In this document: piece after piece, positions 1-12,320 of the stretch | How the letters are laid out: every line of letters starts with the position of its first letter | Position numbering within the stretch: position 1 is the first letter of the stretch | Assembly: GCA_019096155.1 (NCBI GenBank) | Contig: JAHCVI010000001.1 | Coordinates: forward strand, 9,920,001-9,984,000 | Reading direction: 5' to 3' | Length of the DNA: 64,000 nucleotides | From: Staphylotrichum longicolle | Lineage: Eukaryota > Ascomycota > Sordariomycetes > Sordariales > Chaetomiaceae | Notes under the pieces: model-generated | Told to the model about the DNA's origin: nothing | The model's database searches: none | What the model saw: the letters and a program-made list of their open reading frames with translations, nothing else | Made by a program: the position numbers and the translations under genes

Positions 1-445
1 TGCGAAGAGACGGGGAGGGGAGCGATTGGCGGTTGTCGCCCGCTCCATCAAAGATGTAAGGACCGAGACTTGTGGGTGGCGAGGCAAGCGGCACGTTGGC
101 GGGGTTGTTGACACCAGGTGCGGTGTGTGTCGTCGTCGTCGCGAATTGGGTGGGAAATGGCCCCAATCTTTTTGCGCAGTCACAGCTTCCCGCCCCAACC
201 TTGGAGCTCTGACCTTGCGGCTGGTCCATGTGGCTCATGCGGCCCACCACGGGCATGGGTACCTTGCAGGTGTGGCGCATTGCCGGCTCTCGGCTGGACC
301 GGCTAGACCAGCTGCCCCACGTTGATGGCAAGTGGGCCGATCTGGGACCCGATGAAGTTGGCGGGGAGCTCAGAGCAGATCGGATGGGAATTGGAATTGA
401 ATCTGGACACCTTCACAGTCAAACAACAACAATCTGACCGCAGCC
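1..445. other. Upstream region of the uroporphyrinogen decarboxylase gene
   Basis: No coding region is supported here. Short open frames run through the stretch on both strands, but none has a recognisable protein motif. The last part (about 390-445), with its CAA-rich run just before the start codon, looks like a fungal 5' leader. The stretch probably holds the promoter and 5' UTR of the decarboxylase gene. Confidence 0.5.
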
Positions 446-1869
446 ATGGAGGAACAGTTCCCGCCTCTTCAGAATGACCTCATCTTGAGGGTTGCACGGG
501 GTAAGTTATATGGGCTTTTTCCTTCCTTTCCTTCTCTTTCTTTCCTCCTTTTTTTTTTTGGTCTTCTAGGCCATCTTCCCCCACCCCGCGCCCTGATTGC
601 CGAATCATGTGAATGCTGACAAGGAAACGCAGGCGAGACCGTCGAACGGCCGCCCATCTGGGTGATGCGGCAGGGTGAGAATCCCAACTCGCCGTGCTGT
701 CCAGTTCTTGGACCAGTCCTCCCCAAGTACGCATGCGCTGACTGCCAGGTCAGCTGGCCGTTATCTCCCCGAATACCATGAAGCCAAGGGCGGCCGCGAT
801 TTCTTCGAGTGCTGCCGAGACCCCGAGGTTGCTTCCACCCTGACTCTCCAGCCCATTGAGCGCTACGCCGGCCTGCTTGATGCCTCCATCATCTTTTCCG
901 ACATCCTGGTGATCCCCCAGGCCATGGGCATGGTTGTGGAGATGGTCGACAAGAAGGGGCCGCACTTCCCCAACCCTCTGCGGAGCCCAGACGACGGACA
1001 GTACGCCGAGGTGATGCAGCGCCATGTCGACGTTGCAAAGGAGCTCGACTACGTCTACAAGGCCATCACCCTGACGAGGAAGAAGCTGAACGGCCGGGTG
1101 CCGTTGTTTGGGTTTTGCGGAGCCCCGTGGACCTTGTTTTGCTACATGGTCGAGGGTGGTGGGAGCAAGCTGTTCAAGGAGGTCAAGACGTGGATATACA
1201 AGTATCCCGAGGAGACCAAGGCTCTGCTCCAGAAGATCTCGGAGCTCTGCGTCGAGTATCTCGCCCTCCAAGTCAAGGCCGGAGCTCAGGTATTACCCCT
1301 GCCCTTACTCTGCTTCGACGTTGGCTTACAGCTGTTCTAGCTTATTCAGGTGTTCGACTCCTGGGCGGGCGAGCTGTCACCCGCATCATTTAAGAAGTTC
1401 TCCCAGCCCTACTTGACATACATCGCCAAGCATCTTCCTCCGAGACTCAAGGAGATGGGCCTGGAGCCCGTCCCCATGGTTGTGTTCCCCAAGGGCGCAT
1501 GGTACGCCCTCGACGCGGCCTGCGACATGGGATACAACATTGTTGGCCTCGACTGGCTCCACGATCCTGCGGAGGCCGTCAAGATTGTTGGCGACCGCCC
1601 CATCGTTCTCCAGGGCAATGCTGACCCCGGTGTTCTCTACGGGTCGCATGCCGCCATCACGGAGGCAGTGACAGAGATGGTGAAGGGCTTTGGCTGGCAC
1701 AGCCGCAAGAAGGGCTGGATCGTCAATCTCGGACATGGTATGTTCGTCCTCGGTGCTGTCGCAACATGTCTCTGACCGACTCCTAGGAATTACACCCTTT
1801 GTCAACCCCGATGACCTGAAGTTCTTCTTCCAGGAGATCCACCGCCTGACCAAGACAAATGCCCAATAG
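446..1869 (+). CDS. hem12: Uroporphyrinogen decarboxylase
   Basis: Catalyses removal of the four acetate carboxyls of uroporphyrinogen III to give coproporphyrinogen III, a cytosolic step of heme synthesis. I read five exons: 446-500, 633-674, 754-1289, 1350-1737 and 1787-1869. They give 1104 nt and 367 residues, the normal length for the family. All junctions are GT-AG and phases agree. Visible hallmarks are the N-terminal RPPIWVMRQAGRYLPEY substrate-binding motif, split across introns 1 and 2, then FSDILVIPQAMG with the catalytic Asp near residue 82, then GFCGAPWTLFCYMVEGG, and a C-terminal NLGHGITPFVNPDDLKFF. The start follows a CAA-rich leader and gives MEEQFPPLQNDLILRVARGE, as expected for fungal enzymes. 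The gene is convergent with the next gene, only about 195 bp away. Identification is secure. Confidence 0.95.
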
Positions 1870-2064
1870 GACGTCGCTTGATTTGATGTGTATGTTAATG
1901 ACATGATACCATGTTTAACCTGGTAAAAATAGAGGTGTGGGATCACGGCGGAGGTATCAAAGGTGCTGCTTCCATTTCACATGTGAATGGCTCTCACGCT
2001 TGCAAGATCCACCACAGCCCTAAAAACATGTCAGTTCGGGCAGCATGTTCGATTGTGTCCCGTC

Positions 2065-3331
2065 TTACCAGGAAAGTGTCCAGCCAACTTTCCCGCCAAT
2101 ACTGCGGCACATTGCTTGGCTTTTGTGGTTTTCGACAAAGACGTCGGCGGCTCCCCAGCCGTCGTCGCCGTATTTCGGGAGGTGCTCGCGCATTAGCTTG
2201 CAAGCCAAGGCTTTGGCTAGTCCGAGGCGACGATATGGCTCCTGAACGTCGTCAGTCGTGCTCAATAGCGAACCCTTCGCAAGTTCAACACCGACCTCAA
2301 CATGCACTGTCATGATTGTCCCATCCAGTCCTGCGATGAAATCTGTCAGAGGTCTCGACGCAGCATCGTAAAGCCAGTCCTGGCTTACCCATGAAACCCC
2401 AAGCAACTGGCATCCCGTCGTCAACTCTCACCACCGTACTCGGCAGCATAAGAAGCGTTGCCCTATGTCCTGATAAGCACCTCTCTTCTCAGTGGTACAA
2501 AGGGGAAAAAGAAACTCACTCCTGCCGGTTGATACTCGACCGCGCTCTGATCGTCTCGACATCCGCCTTCATCGCCCGATCCCACCGCATCCCTTCGGGC
2601 AGCCCTTCATCGCCGGCGACCGGCAAGTCCTCCACGCGAAACAGCCACTTTCCACAGAACTCCCAATCCAACTCCGGGCCTATGTTTGCCGACTTGTCCA
2701 TCTCGACCCCCCTCGCCAACAGCCCCTGGCGAACTGTCTCGTGCAGCGAGCCGATGAGCACCTTCATCCCCGCCCCATCCTCCTTTCTTCTCGATTCCGT
2801 GGCGGCGGCGATACTCCCAATCCGTCTCAGAACAGCCAGCATCAAATCCATCGCTTCCTTCTCCTCTCCTCCTCCTCCTCCTCTTCTTCTCTCCCCATCT
2901 CGTCGTCCTCGTGCCCCCTATCCCCGTTCACACCACTCCTTTCCCGCACCCCAAGTCCCACGCCGCTACCATCCTCCTCCCCGGTTGACCCCGTCCTCAA
3001 GCGAAGAGTACACCCAGACCTCCGTCTCGGGCGCTCGCGACAGGTCGACGCACGCCGCGGCGAAGTGTCCCTTCCGCGTCCCTCGTCTTTCTCCCGCGCC
3101 TTCGCCGTTCGTCTGCTGCTGCTGCTCCTCGCCGTTGTTGTTGTTGTTGTTGTCGTCGTCGTCGTAGCGGGCATACAAGACGTGGGTGTGGGGCGTGCTG
3201 CCGCCGAGGAACTTGAGGGCGAACTGTAGGCGGCGGAGGACGGGGAGGGAGTGGGGGAGGTGGGATTCGAGGAGGGTGAGGAGGGGGGTGGATGGTTGCG
3301 GGGTGTCGGTGAGGAGGATGGATCTGGGCAT
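2065..3331 (-). CDS. GNAT-like N-acetyltransferase (FR47-like), fungal hypothetical
   Basis: Probably an acetyl-CoA-dependent N-acetyltransferase; substrate unknown. The C-terminal part has the GNAT acetyl-CoA loop (EPYRRLGLAKALACKLMRE) after a LDGTIMTVHVE beta strand, then the end of the fold (DVFVENHKSQAMCRSIGG). A clear intron lies at 2242-2295 (phase 0, branch CTGAC, TTCAG acceptor). A second intron starts at about 2514 (GTGAGT) and probably ends near 2401 at a TAAG acceptor. The N-terminal exon starts at 3331 (MPRSILLTDTPQ) and contains a Asp/Asn/Gln microsatellite. Exon 1 and the next coding block (2516-2851) are in the same frame but are separated by two stops in a purine-rich stretch (about 2851-2966). 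An intron must be removed there and I could not place it. Overall organisation matches the large fungal family of unannotated GNAT proteins. Confidence 0.65.
3134..3166. repeat. GTT/GTC trinucleotide microsatellite inside the GNAT-like gene
   Basis: About six GTT units run directly into five GTC units on the plus strand. On the coding (minus) strand they give a run of Asp followed by Asn in the N-terminal exon, next to a Gln run. Such runs often vary in length between strains. Confidence 0.85.
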
Positions 3332-4000
3332 GGTGGGGAGTTGGGTATTTACAGCGTGTGATGTGCTATAGTGTAGACGGGGTTGTGTTTTGTCGTCTTG
3401 TCATTTGCAATGGTTGAAGTGTCAGGGGCAGTGGGCAATGAGAGAGATCTGGGGTGTGTGAGTGGATCTCAGATCTGGGATTTGGTCCAGTCCTGTAACC
3501 CTCTTCTTGGGCAGTGGATGGCGCCATGTCAGGGGTCTGCGGGCATAGGGCGCAGTTCCTGTCTGAAAATGGAGTCAAACAAACGGCACAAGCGCATTGA
3601 ATAGGAGATCTTCAAAGTGCCTGATGCGGCGTCTGTTGAATACGCTTATCCAGCTGGAGTTGTGGAGAAGGCCGCGAGGTGACAAAAACACCACTCAGTT
3701 TCACCCGTAACCTGCTTGTATACACAAGCCCATTAAAGCCCACCAAATCAACTTTGCCTCACAAAGTGACACTCCGAAAAAGGGAGGTTATGCCGCAACC
3801 AATAACCCAGTCCGCCCTTGTTAACCCATCCACGATTTTTTTCAACGCCAATGCCCCGGGGGTATGAAAGGCCGCGAGAGTCGCCCAGAAATCAACACCA
3901 ACCGCGCCAAAAGCAAAATACGCCACGCAAGAGACCCATCGTCAAAGCAGAGACCCCAAAACCACTTTTAGCCGCCGAACCCCATCCACTCACGCGCCGC
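3332..4000. other. Intergenic region without a supported gene
   Basis: This 0.67 kb stretch lies between the start of the GNAT-like gene and the end of the DUF3602 gene. Both are on the minus strand, so it should hold the promoter of the first and the 3' UTR of the second. Open frames here are short and unlike known proteins. I see nothing else. Confidence 0.5.
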
Positions 4001-4577
4001 TCACTTCTTCCCAAAGAGAAGATTCCGCCCCTTCTCCGCCCACCCGATCTCCTCGGGCTTGCGCGCCGGCACAGCGACGTCGTCGTCGTCGGGGCCGGCG
4101 CTCCTCTCCCTCCGCAGCTTGTCGGCCGTCGCGCTCTTGACCTTGCGCAGCTGGTCCATGATGGGGGTGGGCGGCCGGTCCGACGCCGCGGCGGTCGCCG
4201 AGAGCGGGGGCGACCCGGCCGAGGTGGGGAGTCGGCCCTCGGCGCCCGTCTTGACCACGTTGCCGGTGCCTCCACGACCAATGTGCGTTGCGCCGTGGCT
4301 GTCGCGGCGGACGACGCTGTTTTAAGGGGGGTTGGTTAGTCGTGTGGTCTGGGGAGAACGTGGAGAGTCTAGAAACTTACGGGACGACGTCTTGACGGCG
4401 GCGCTTCTCGTCGGCGTCGAGGCCCGAGGCAAAGTTGCCTGTCCCGCCGCGGCCGGTGGTCACCATGGAGGTCTTGAGGATGGGTGTCTGGAGATCCTCG
4501 GGCTTGAGTTGTGGGGACTTGGCGCTGTCGACAATGTTGCCGGCGCCGCCGCGGCCGGAGGACTGGAAGTGAGCCAT
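4001..4577 (-). CDS. DUF3602 / Par32-like small protein with GRGGxGN repeats
   Basis: Two exons, 4381-4577 and 4001-4316, are joined over a GT-AG intron (4317-4380) and give 170 residues in a consistent frame. The protein carries three copies of the GRGG[AT]GN motif (SGRGGAGNI at the N-terminus, TGRGGTGNF mid-protein, IGRGGTGNV just after the intron). This motif is the signature of the fungal DUF3602 family, which includes yeast Par32 (phosphorylated after rapamycin, linked to nitrogen/TORC1 signalling). The rest is Ser/Pro-rich and probably disordered. It ends in a basic/amphipathic tail (IMDQLRKVKSATADKLRRER) and RNLLFGKK. Assignment to the family is secure; the exact role in this organism is inferred only from yeast. 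Confidence 0.85.
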
Positions 4578-7418
4578 GGCCGCTTTTGTCGTTTGGTTAT
4601 GTGTCTTTGGGTGTAAGTGCTGGTAGAACGCTTGAGGTTGGGCTGGTTCTGGCGAGGGAGCGAGAGCTCTGCGCAATGTCAAGATGGGGTCTTTTCTTTG
4701 TTGGGCAGTGGACTGAGGTATGTGGTGTCTGGGTCGAAACACGAAGGTGGGACCACCCCAGAGTTATATGCTCCAAGACGGTGTGCAAAAAGGGTACGAC
4801 GGGTTGCCCCAATTCAAAGTGTGGGTTGGGGCCACGGGAACGGGGAAGTTGGGGCGGTGACTCGGACCCGTGAAGCGCTAGCGGACAAGCGCGATGCTCG
4901 CCTCGAATTCGGTTCAGGTACGCCCGGGGACTGGGTCTGACGCGACGCAGGGCAAGAAATTTGATCACAAGGTTGCAGGAATTTTCTTTCCAGACCACGT
5001 TCGGCCATGCACTGGACTGCACCGGACAGCAGCAACAGGGGACAGGATCTGCTAGTTTCTGGAGTGCCCGTCTTGGCCTGACATCACCTGGGCACCCTGG
5101 AATTCCAGATTCTCCCTGCCCCTCACTGCCCCTCACTTCCGCGACCGCGGGCCACCGCCCGGCTGAAGGTGCCCGGCCTTAGGTTGTCTGTGCTTGTGGT
5201 CGGGCGCTAAGTGATCTGGGGACCATCATCAGCTGCCAGATGGTGTCATTTTCTTGGCCTTGTCGACTTCTTGTGTGCTTGTGCAACCAGACTGCATCAA
5301 CGTTTGGGATTCACTGGATCTGATAAACCAGCGGTGACTGGGGTCGGCCCGCCCGACGGCCAGGCCCGTCCCCACTAGACTCGCTCAGAATAGCTGTGTT
5401 GAGAGATGCGGCGGGAGCATCTTAAGGCAAATTGATATTTTCATCTTCCTCAGCCGAATCGGATCGGTTGGCACGAAATCCCCAGTTTCTATTCTTGCAT
5501 GTGCATCAAGGTACCGCAGCGGGGTAAGGTACCTTATGCTGGTCCCTCCATCCATCCACAGTCTGCCCCACTTTTGACTCTCATTCGCGATTTCGTCAAA
5601 GGACGAGCCCGACGAGCTGAAGATTTTTCCAGCTTTGCTTTTTGTGATGGGTGATGTCCTGGTTTCTGGTATCCTTCCACCATACCCATGTTCCATTTCA
5701 TCTTGACAGAGCAGGGCAGCTCCCAGACAACAACACACTAACACTTCCAACAACCACACCGCGTCATCACCTGAAATCCCCGGCAGGCAAACACCCATCC
5801 GGAAGGATGGGTTACACCACAGGGGACACTACCGCGAACAGGTGCCATTTGCCCAGTGGTCCCTCTCTCCACACCTCCTCAGCATCAGCGTCGACAACAT
5901 CAAGGCTCGATCCTTTTTCGAGCTCTGTCTTTTTTTCGCTGACAGAAGCAACGACAGAGCAACAAACTAACTGATTCCTTCGTTCCTTCTTGCCACGGTG
6001 TCAACAAACAACCTATTTTCATGGATCTCAGTGTCCGCAGAAACACGGGGGTGGCTTCCAGAGTATGTCCGCCTGAACCCGAGACAAATATCGTGATAGG
6101 CGGCCGTAATGAAGGGATGACCTGCAGCGGGGTGGAGCGCAGTTGCAGTTCGGGAGTCGATGCGCGTAATTACCTACCTACCTAGGTACCTACAGATTAC
6201 CATATCTGGCCTGTTTTCTGTAAGGAAGTGTTGGAGTGCACACTAACCTTACCTGCACGTCATGCCATCGATGCACGCCGTTGGCCAGGGGAATCTCGAC
6301 GAAAGTGTTGGCCGCCCTGCCTAAAGCAGGATCCTCAGCGTGACGCTGTGGCTTGCTTGCGGCGCTTGGGAGGTTGGAGCCGTTTTGGGTGGTTTGTGCA
6401 ACACGAAACAACAAACTTGAACTGCACACGGCCAAGACCAATTCTAAGTGCTGACGTGGACTCGAGGTTGGCCACACGGGAGTGGCATCATCGTCGCCAA
6501 GGTTCCTCTCTCGTCTTGAATGGTGACGAGACTTTCCTAGGCGGGAGCAGAAGTGACCGACAACTCTACGGAGTAAGATAGGAAGGTGACTGGGAGAAAG
6601 CAGATGTCCTTCAGGAACAACCTCATGTCTGAAAAACGTCAGATTTGCAGACGGGAGTTGGGACTTAAGGCCATGGTTCCTAGATTGAACTCTCCGTTAA
6701 GAGGGGTAGTCGAGAGGACGATATTTTCATACATAAAATCTGCTTGCAGTACCATCTGCTCCAACTGGCTCCGTCCCACGATGCGTCTCGTACCTTCTGC
6801 GAGAGTTATCGTTCCGTTCATGAAAACAAGTCAAGGTCAGCTTAGAAAATGGTACGCTAAGGGGTCCCACAGTAAGCCGGAAGGCTGGCAAGATTTGACG
6901 CTCACTCCTCGGTAACTTGGAAGTAATGCCCACCCCCTAAAACACCAACATCCCACGACATCCAAACCGAAGAATAGAGAATTCGATCCGAATCTAACCA
7001 CAGCGCGAACTATGTACCCCTCTACCCACCGTCCCATCTACTGTGATAGTCGTCCCTCTTGTGAAAAATGGCGTGCATACATGAATGAATCAGGATAAGG
7101 AAATGGAAAATACACAGAGCAACAACCAACCGAACAAGAATGGCCCGCCCCCCTGTCCTCTTCCCCTCCGGCCCAAAATGGCAATGGTATCTCCGCGATC
7201 CCAAATCATGACATTTTTCCAAACAACAGACAAATTTGACATAGGGGAGATATTTTTTACTCGTCAAAACAGAACCACCAGCCACCCATTCTTTCATTGT
7301 CCCATCCTCTTCCTCCCCTGATCTCACATGGGACAGAACCTTTTCAAGGTTTGTCGAAACCGTCGTGAATCCCCCGGGGGTGAGAGATGGTGAGTTATAC
7401 GTAAGAGCTTGGGGAGAC
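4578..7418. other. 2.8 kb non-coding stretch between DUF3602 gene and velB
   Basis: I see no supported gene. The longest open frames are unlike any protein I recognise and lack introns that would join them. It should hold the promoter/5' UTR of the DUF3602 gene (CAA/T-rich just above 4577) and the 3' UTR of velB, probably below 7418. A palindromic run of CCTA/TAGG units is at about 6172-6193. Confidence 0.5.
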
Positions 7419-9049
7419 TTAATCGTAGTCGTCGTCGTCCTGATTGGAGTTCTTATTCGGATTGTCCTTGCGAATGGGGATCTTGATGCCCTGACTGGCA
7501 AAGCATTTGCTGAGGGCCGTGCTCTCGCAGACGCCGGGGAACTTCTTGGCCGAGTAGACCTGGAAGACGTCGCTAAAGACCGAGGCGAGTACAGGAGCCT
7601 TGCCGACGTTGATGGAGCCGTTGCCCGCCTGGCCAGGAGCGCCGACGTTGACAAAGGAGAAGCGCAGCCTTGGGTTGCGGGTTAGTCGCGCCGATCACTT
7701 GCAGATGAGCACCACAAAAACTCACCTGAAGCAGCCTTCAGTGCGGACGCTAAGATCCTGCAGAATGAACCAAATGCCAATCTTATCCTGGGTGTCTTGA
7801 AGGCGGAAAGCGCTGGCAGCCAAGCTCCCGATGAGGTTGCGGGTGAACATGCCCGACGGGGGGTTGCCGCTGATGGACATGCGTTGGGGCATGCCGCCAA
7901 ACTGGGCGTCATAGACCCGCGGAGGGCCGTAGGGCGAGGACACAAGCTGTGTAAGGCCTTGCATGTCGGCTTGGGGGTAGTACTGGTTTGGAGGCTGGTA
8001 GCCAGTTCCATTGGGAGACACAAACCCCGCTTGCAAACATGTTAGTCTTGAAACTCTAAAAGAACGCTTTGCTGATGGAAGGCCTACCTTGCGAATATGG
8101 TTGCTGCATGCTATAAGGGCTGACGGCCTGGCCTGGTGCAGGATAGGCCATTTGCTGGGAGTAGCCCATATCCCGGCTGGACGGCAGGATGTGTGAATAC
8201 GCGGGCGTGGTTTGCTCAATCTGAGCGTACGAGGCGGGAGAAGTCGACGATATCGAGGGCGTGGCCGTGGTATGCCGCACCAGGTTCACCTCCTTCAGGG
8301 CATCCTCGGACCACAGATCAACATTGAGGACATACATTGTATGCTCAATTTCACTAGCGAGGCAGCATGCACCTGGTCAGCCCATGATCCGTTGCACCAA
8401 GTCTATTGTCGGATGGGGTAACTCACTTGCAATCGATCTCCTTGCCGGTCTTTGCATCCTTGACTATGAGCCTCACACAGGGCGGAGGGGTGATGGGCCG
8501 GCGGTCCTATCCGAGTGTCAGCCGAGACCGCGCTGTTGGGCAACCCAGGACCAAGTCCGAAGTCAAGCGTACCTTGTCGCCAAAACCACACATCCGCGCA
8601 CGTTGTGGTTGTTGCACAACATCAAGGCTGCCGGGGCTCGGGTTAGCTTTTGCTGACAGGGCCGGACGGCGGACATGACGTGCATGGGCTGCTCGGCTAT
8701 CGCAACCGAAGCGCGGGCCGCATCGGCAGTGGAGAGGGGGAGGAAGAGCTTACGTGTATACGCGGGCCTGATCGTCCTCGGACGAGTATGGCTTGAGGTT
8801 TAATTCCTGCTGTCGTTTCTGCTCCGCGGTGAGCGGGGCGCGTTCTTGCGGCTGCGAGAGCTGGGCGCCGTCTCCAGACTGCGCTCCGGGACCGGCCATC
8901 GAAGCGCTGTCTTGGTAGGAGGTGCCCGGTGGGGGCATTGACGGATGCTGCTGGATCTGTTGCGCGAGGTACGGCGGTTGGTGCTGATGCGCGTGCATAT
9001 CGGGAGGGAGCGCCTGGCCCTGGCTCGGGGGGTACGGCGGCTGATGCAT
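7419..9049 (-). CDS. velB: Velvet-family regulator VelB
   Basis: VelB is a nuclear/cytoplasmic velvet-domain protein that dimerises with VeA or VosA to control asexual/sexual development and secondary metabolism. Six exons (8754-9049, 8573-8627, 8427-8506, 8088-8353, 7726-8029, 7419-7668) give 1251 nt and 416 residues with all phases consistent. After a Gln/Pro-rich N-terminus the velvet domain starts (ARVYTLDVVQQPQRARMCGF), continues through DRRPITPPPCVRLIV and MYVLNVDLWSEDALKEVNLVRH, and is then interrupted by a disordered Pro/Gln/Tyr-rich insert of roughly 110 residues. It resumes with the IGIWFILQDLSVRTEGCFRLRFSFVNVG block and ends with VYSAKKFPGVCESTALSK and QGIKIPIRK. The interrupted domain and this C-terminus separate VelB from VosA, VeA and VelC. 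The start codon gives MHQPPYPPSQG. Upstream lies an unusually long gene-free tract. Confidence 0.93.
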
Positions 9050-9934
9050 ATTTTAGGTTGCGGTCGAGTCCCTCGGGACCACGCCGGTTGCGGATGAAGG
9101 ACGGCCGTCGGCTCCTCTGGCGAAGTCTGGGGCGTGCGACGGCACAGAAAGAGGATACCGGCCCGTCTTGAATCCCCCAGGAACAGGTGCGAGTAGACGA
9201 CGACGACCTGTCTGTGCAGGACGCGAGCGTGCGTGGGCAGAGCAGTCGCGGTCGGTAAGGGACGGTTTGTGTTCTGTGGAGGGCCGCGACAAGCTGAGGC
9301 GGATTGGAAGGCACGACGGAGAGCTGAGAAGTTGAGCAGCTGAGCGGCGTTGACAGAGATTAGAGATTGGATTGCAGATGGGACGACTGGGAAGCCCGAG
9401 CTTGGCGTGGGAGTGAGGGGGGCTGCGGCTGCTTATATACCGTACATACCCTGGTGCAATCTGACGCGCGCGCTGCCAGGATGACAAGGTAAGCCGATTT
9501 TCGACGTCTGTGGTATGGCGCCCTGGTCAAGGTGGCAGATGCATGAAGCTGGAGGTGAGGGCTGTGTGGTGTGTGGGGAGATGCTGGTCGGTGGTGGACG
9601 ACCACTCTCCGGGGACGCGGGACACGGGACGCGGGCAAGGGAGCTCGGGTGCGCTTGGCCTCCACTGCTTTGTTGGTGTCCAGTGTTTGACACTTGACTG
9701 ACCCATGATCCATAACTGGACAGTCCAGCAGCCCGGCCTGCACTGTGCTTGGGGGGGTTGCTCTGCAAGGCCTGCAACCCCACTGGGCCCCTCCACCTGG
9801 CCTGGGGTTGAGGGTACGTACCTGCCCTGTTTCTCGCATCCCACTTCACACACCTCCAATCCCCAATCCTGCCCGCAAATGGGACTCAGCCGCAGCCGTC
9901 GTTCCAGGATTTTCAGGCAGGCTCCAGGAAGCAA

Positions 9935-9970
9935 GACGACTGACAGACGACCGACAGACGACCGACTGTC
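9935..9970. repeat. Short tandem repeat, GACAGACGACC-type unit
   Basis: About three imperfect copies of an 11-nt unit containing GACAGACGACC lie in the non-coding tract upstream of velB. No function is evident. Confidence 0.7.
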
Positions 9971-12251
9971 TCCACGCCCACACCCCAGACTTTGCTCTCC
10001 TGCGATGACAATAAGGTAGCCTCCACTTGTTTCGGTTTCAGCAGTGCACCATTGGCGCGTGCATGATTCCACGAGCACGACGAGTGTGGTCGGCAACCGT
10101 CAGCCCTAAACACCAACCCTCCAGACCCGCGACGCGATCCAACTCGGATTTGCCGCGCTCAGGACACAACCTAGGTCTTGGACGTGGCACGGCTGTTTGC
10201 CCGTGCAGTTGTGATACTCTACAACTCCACTGTGTACGGTTTCCTTCCTGAGCTTCACAGCTTCCCTCCTTGTCCCGCGTGGATGAGGGGAAGCGGGGCC
10301 GAAGCAGCATCCCCAGATCTGGATCGTCTGCGTCTTTCTGTCTGGGGACCATCTGGGCCGGGGGGTTAATCAGACGCCAGCCATGCCCCAGGACGCTCAC
10401 AGACGCACACCCTGGAGGACGGGCAAACCTGGAAAACCCTTCGACGCCAGAACCGGGACCGGCGCCTTGGACTGTGCTACCTCAGCATGCCGTGCCCGAG
10501 GCAGCGTCAGGAGGAGGGCATGCACGGGACTCATCAACAGCGGCTGCCATCCCTGCGGTTTGTGCTCCCACGAGCCCTGATCCTCGATGTCTGTCATCGA
10601 GCTTCCACACCGGTACGGCAACATGACACCCACTTGGTGGTTTCATTGGCTGCGCGGCACGGCAGCTGCGGCTCGACAAGCAGGTGGGCGCTCCCACCTG
10701 GGCGGTCAGCCAGTCAGCAGATGGTGTGCGCTTATATTGCAATTTAGCTCCCGCTGTGGTTTTCCAGATGTGGCATGTAGGCCCAGAGGATGGCAGCAGA
10801 GGCAGCTTCTATAACTGACAATCATAATAAGGGACACCCTGCTATCTGAGAATACTCGCTCGCTGGCCTGGCGCAACCCCTCTGGGCCGTCCTGACTGCC
10901 CACACCCGCCACCCGCCGCCGCCGCCCGCCGCCACACCCTCTCTCTTGTCTTGTGTCTGCTCGCCCCTGACGAGGCCGCATCACCCATAACCCCCAAATC
11001 CCGAGAAAGAGAGTCGGTGTGTGCGCCTTGCGACAGCAGCCATGCACGCGGGCGGCGTACTGGTCGCGGGAAGCTGGATGCATTCCTATTCGACCGAACA
11101 CACTGCATTTGAGAGAGTTTCATTCTCTCGCCGGGCTCGCTCACCAGTATTGTGGGAACGACCACCAGGTTCAACACCAACTGCGCGCCCCTCCCGAACT
11201 AGATCCCTGTTGGTTGAGCCTATAGCTCGGGTCACTTGGACTTAACAACCCGAGAAGTCCCCCGCTTCGAGCAGACTCTCGCAAGTTCCGTTTTCCCAAG
11301 CACACGAAAAGGTTTGATTCGCTCGTAGCAGTCGCGGGAGGACCCCGAGGGCACGGGGAGAGCAAACGTTTGTGGCGAGATGGACGAGAGGCATCGATAT
11401 TGAGTTTCTCATCCTGGCTCGGAGGGTCCAATTCGCGACGTCCAAGAATAGCACATTAAGAGCCGCGTGACCCCTGGTTCCCGTGCTCGCCACGACGAGC
11501 AAGGAAAACCCAGAGGTCCTTTTTCAGCTCCCTTCGCTTGGCTTCAACAAGAGAGCCGAAGCTGGCCATGTCAAATATGCTCGAGCCGCGGGCTCTGCCA
11601 ATCTCCACGATCCCCAGATCTCTGACTGCGGGCACGAAGCGAGATATCGGCCCCACGCAAAGCCGCGCAAGGACATGTCGCGATGTGGAATGGCGAATGG
11701 ATGGTAATATCATAGGGTAGAAAATAGATATCCCTGAATAGACGATGCCCTTCCCGTGCCCGGAAGCTTCAGTGGAATCTTCAGCAGAATTTCAGTGGAA
11801 CTCCAGCGGAACATCAGTGCGCCAGCAGGCTGGTCACAGTGCACTCGACACTGTGAACGAGGTGCCGGGTGGCGCCGGCCCACTGACGCCCTGCGCGAGC
11901 ATGGGAGCATGGGTGAGGAAGGAGGCTAACATCAGCCCCTCGGGCAGGGGCACGGACCGTAGGCCACCAGGAATGCACCCCGAGCCTGCCCCGGCAGCCG
12001 GTGCCTTGCCGCGCCAAGAAGGGATTTCTGGCGATCCCCCAAAACAAGTCGCAGCAAGCCCAAAACGTGAGGTCCAAGGTGACCAAACTCCCAAAACGGG
12101 CACTGCCATTCTGGATTTCTCGGATCTCCAGAAGCATGCTCCGACCCCTGGCAGCCCGGCAAGCCTGGCACCAAAAGACGACGTCAAATTGTCTGTGCGC
12201 GCACTCGGTCGATTTTCCATACCACTCTCGCTCGGCCCTGCCTGCCTTCCG

Positions 12252-12320
12252 GGTTGCTTGCCTGAGCTTGCCCGAGCTTGCCCTGCTTGCCCTGCTTGCC
12301 ATCCATGCCATCCATGCCCG
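12252..12320. repeat. Tandem CTTGCC-rich repeat
   Basis: Several imperfect 8-11 nt units of the GCTTGCC(TG/CG)A type are followed by two copies of CATCCATGC. They lie inside the gene-poor tract. This repeat is what keeps open frames of both strands unusually long here. Confidence 0.7.
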
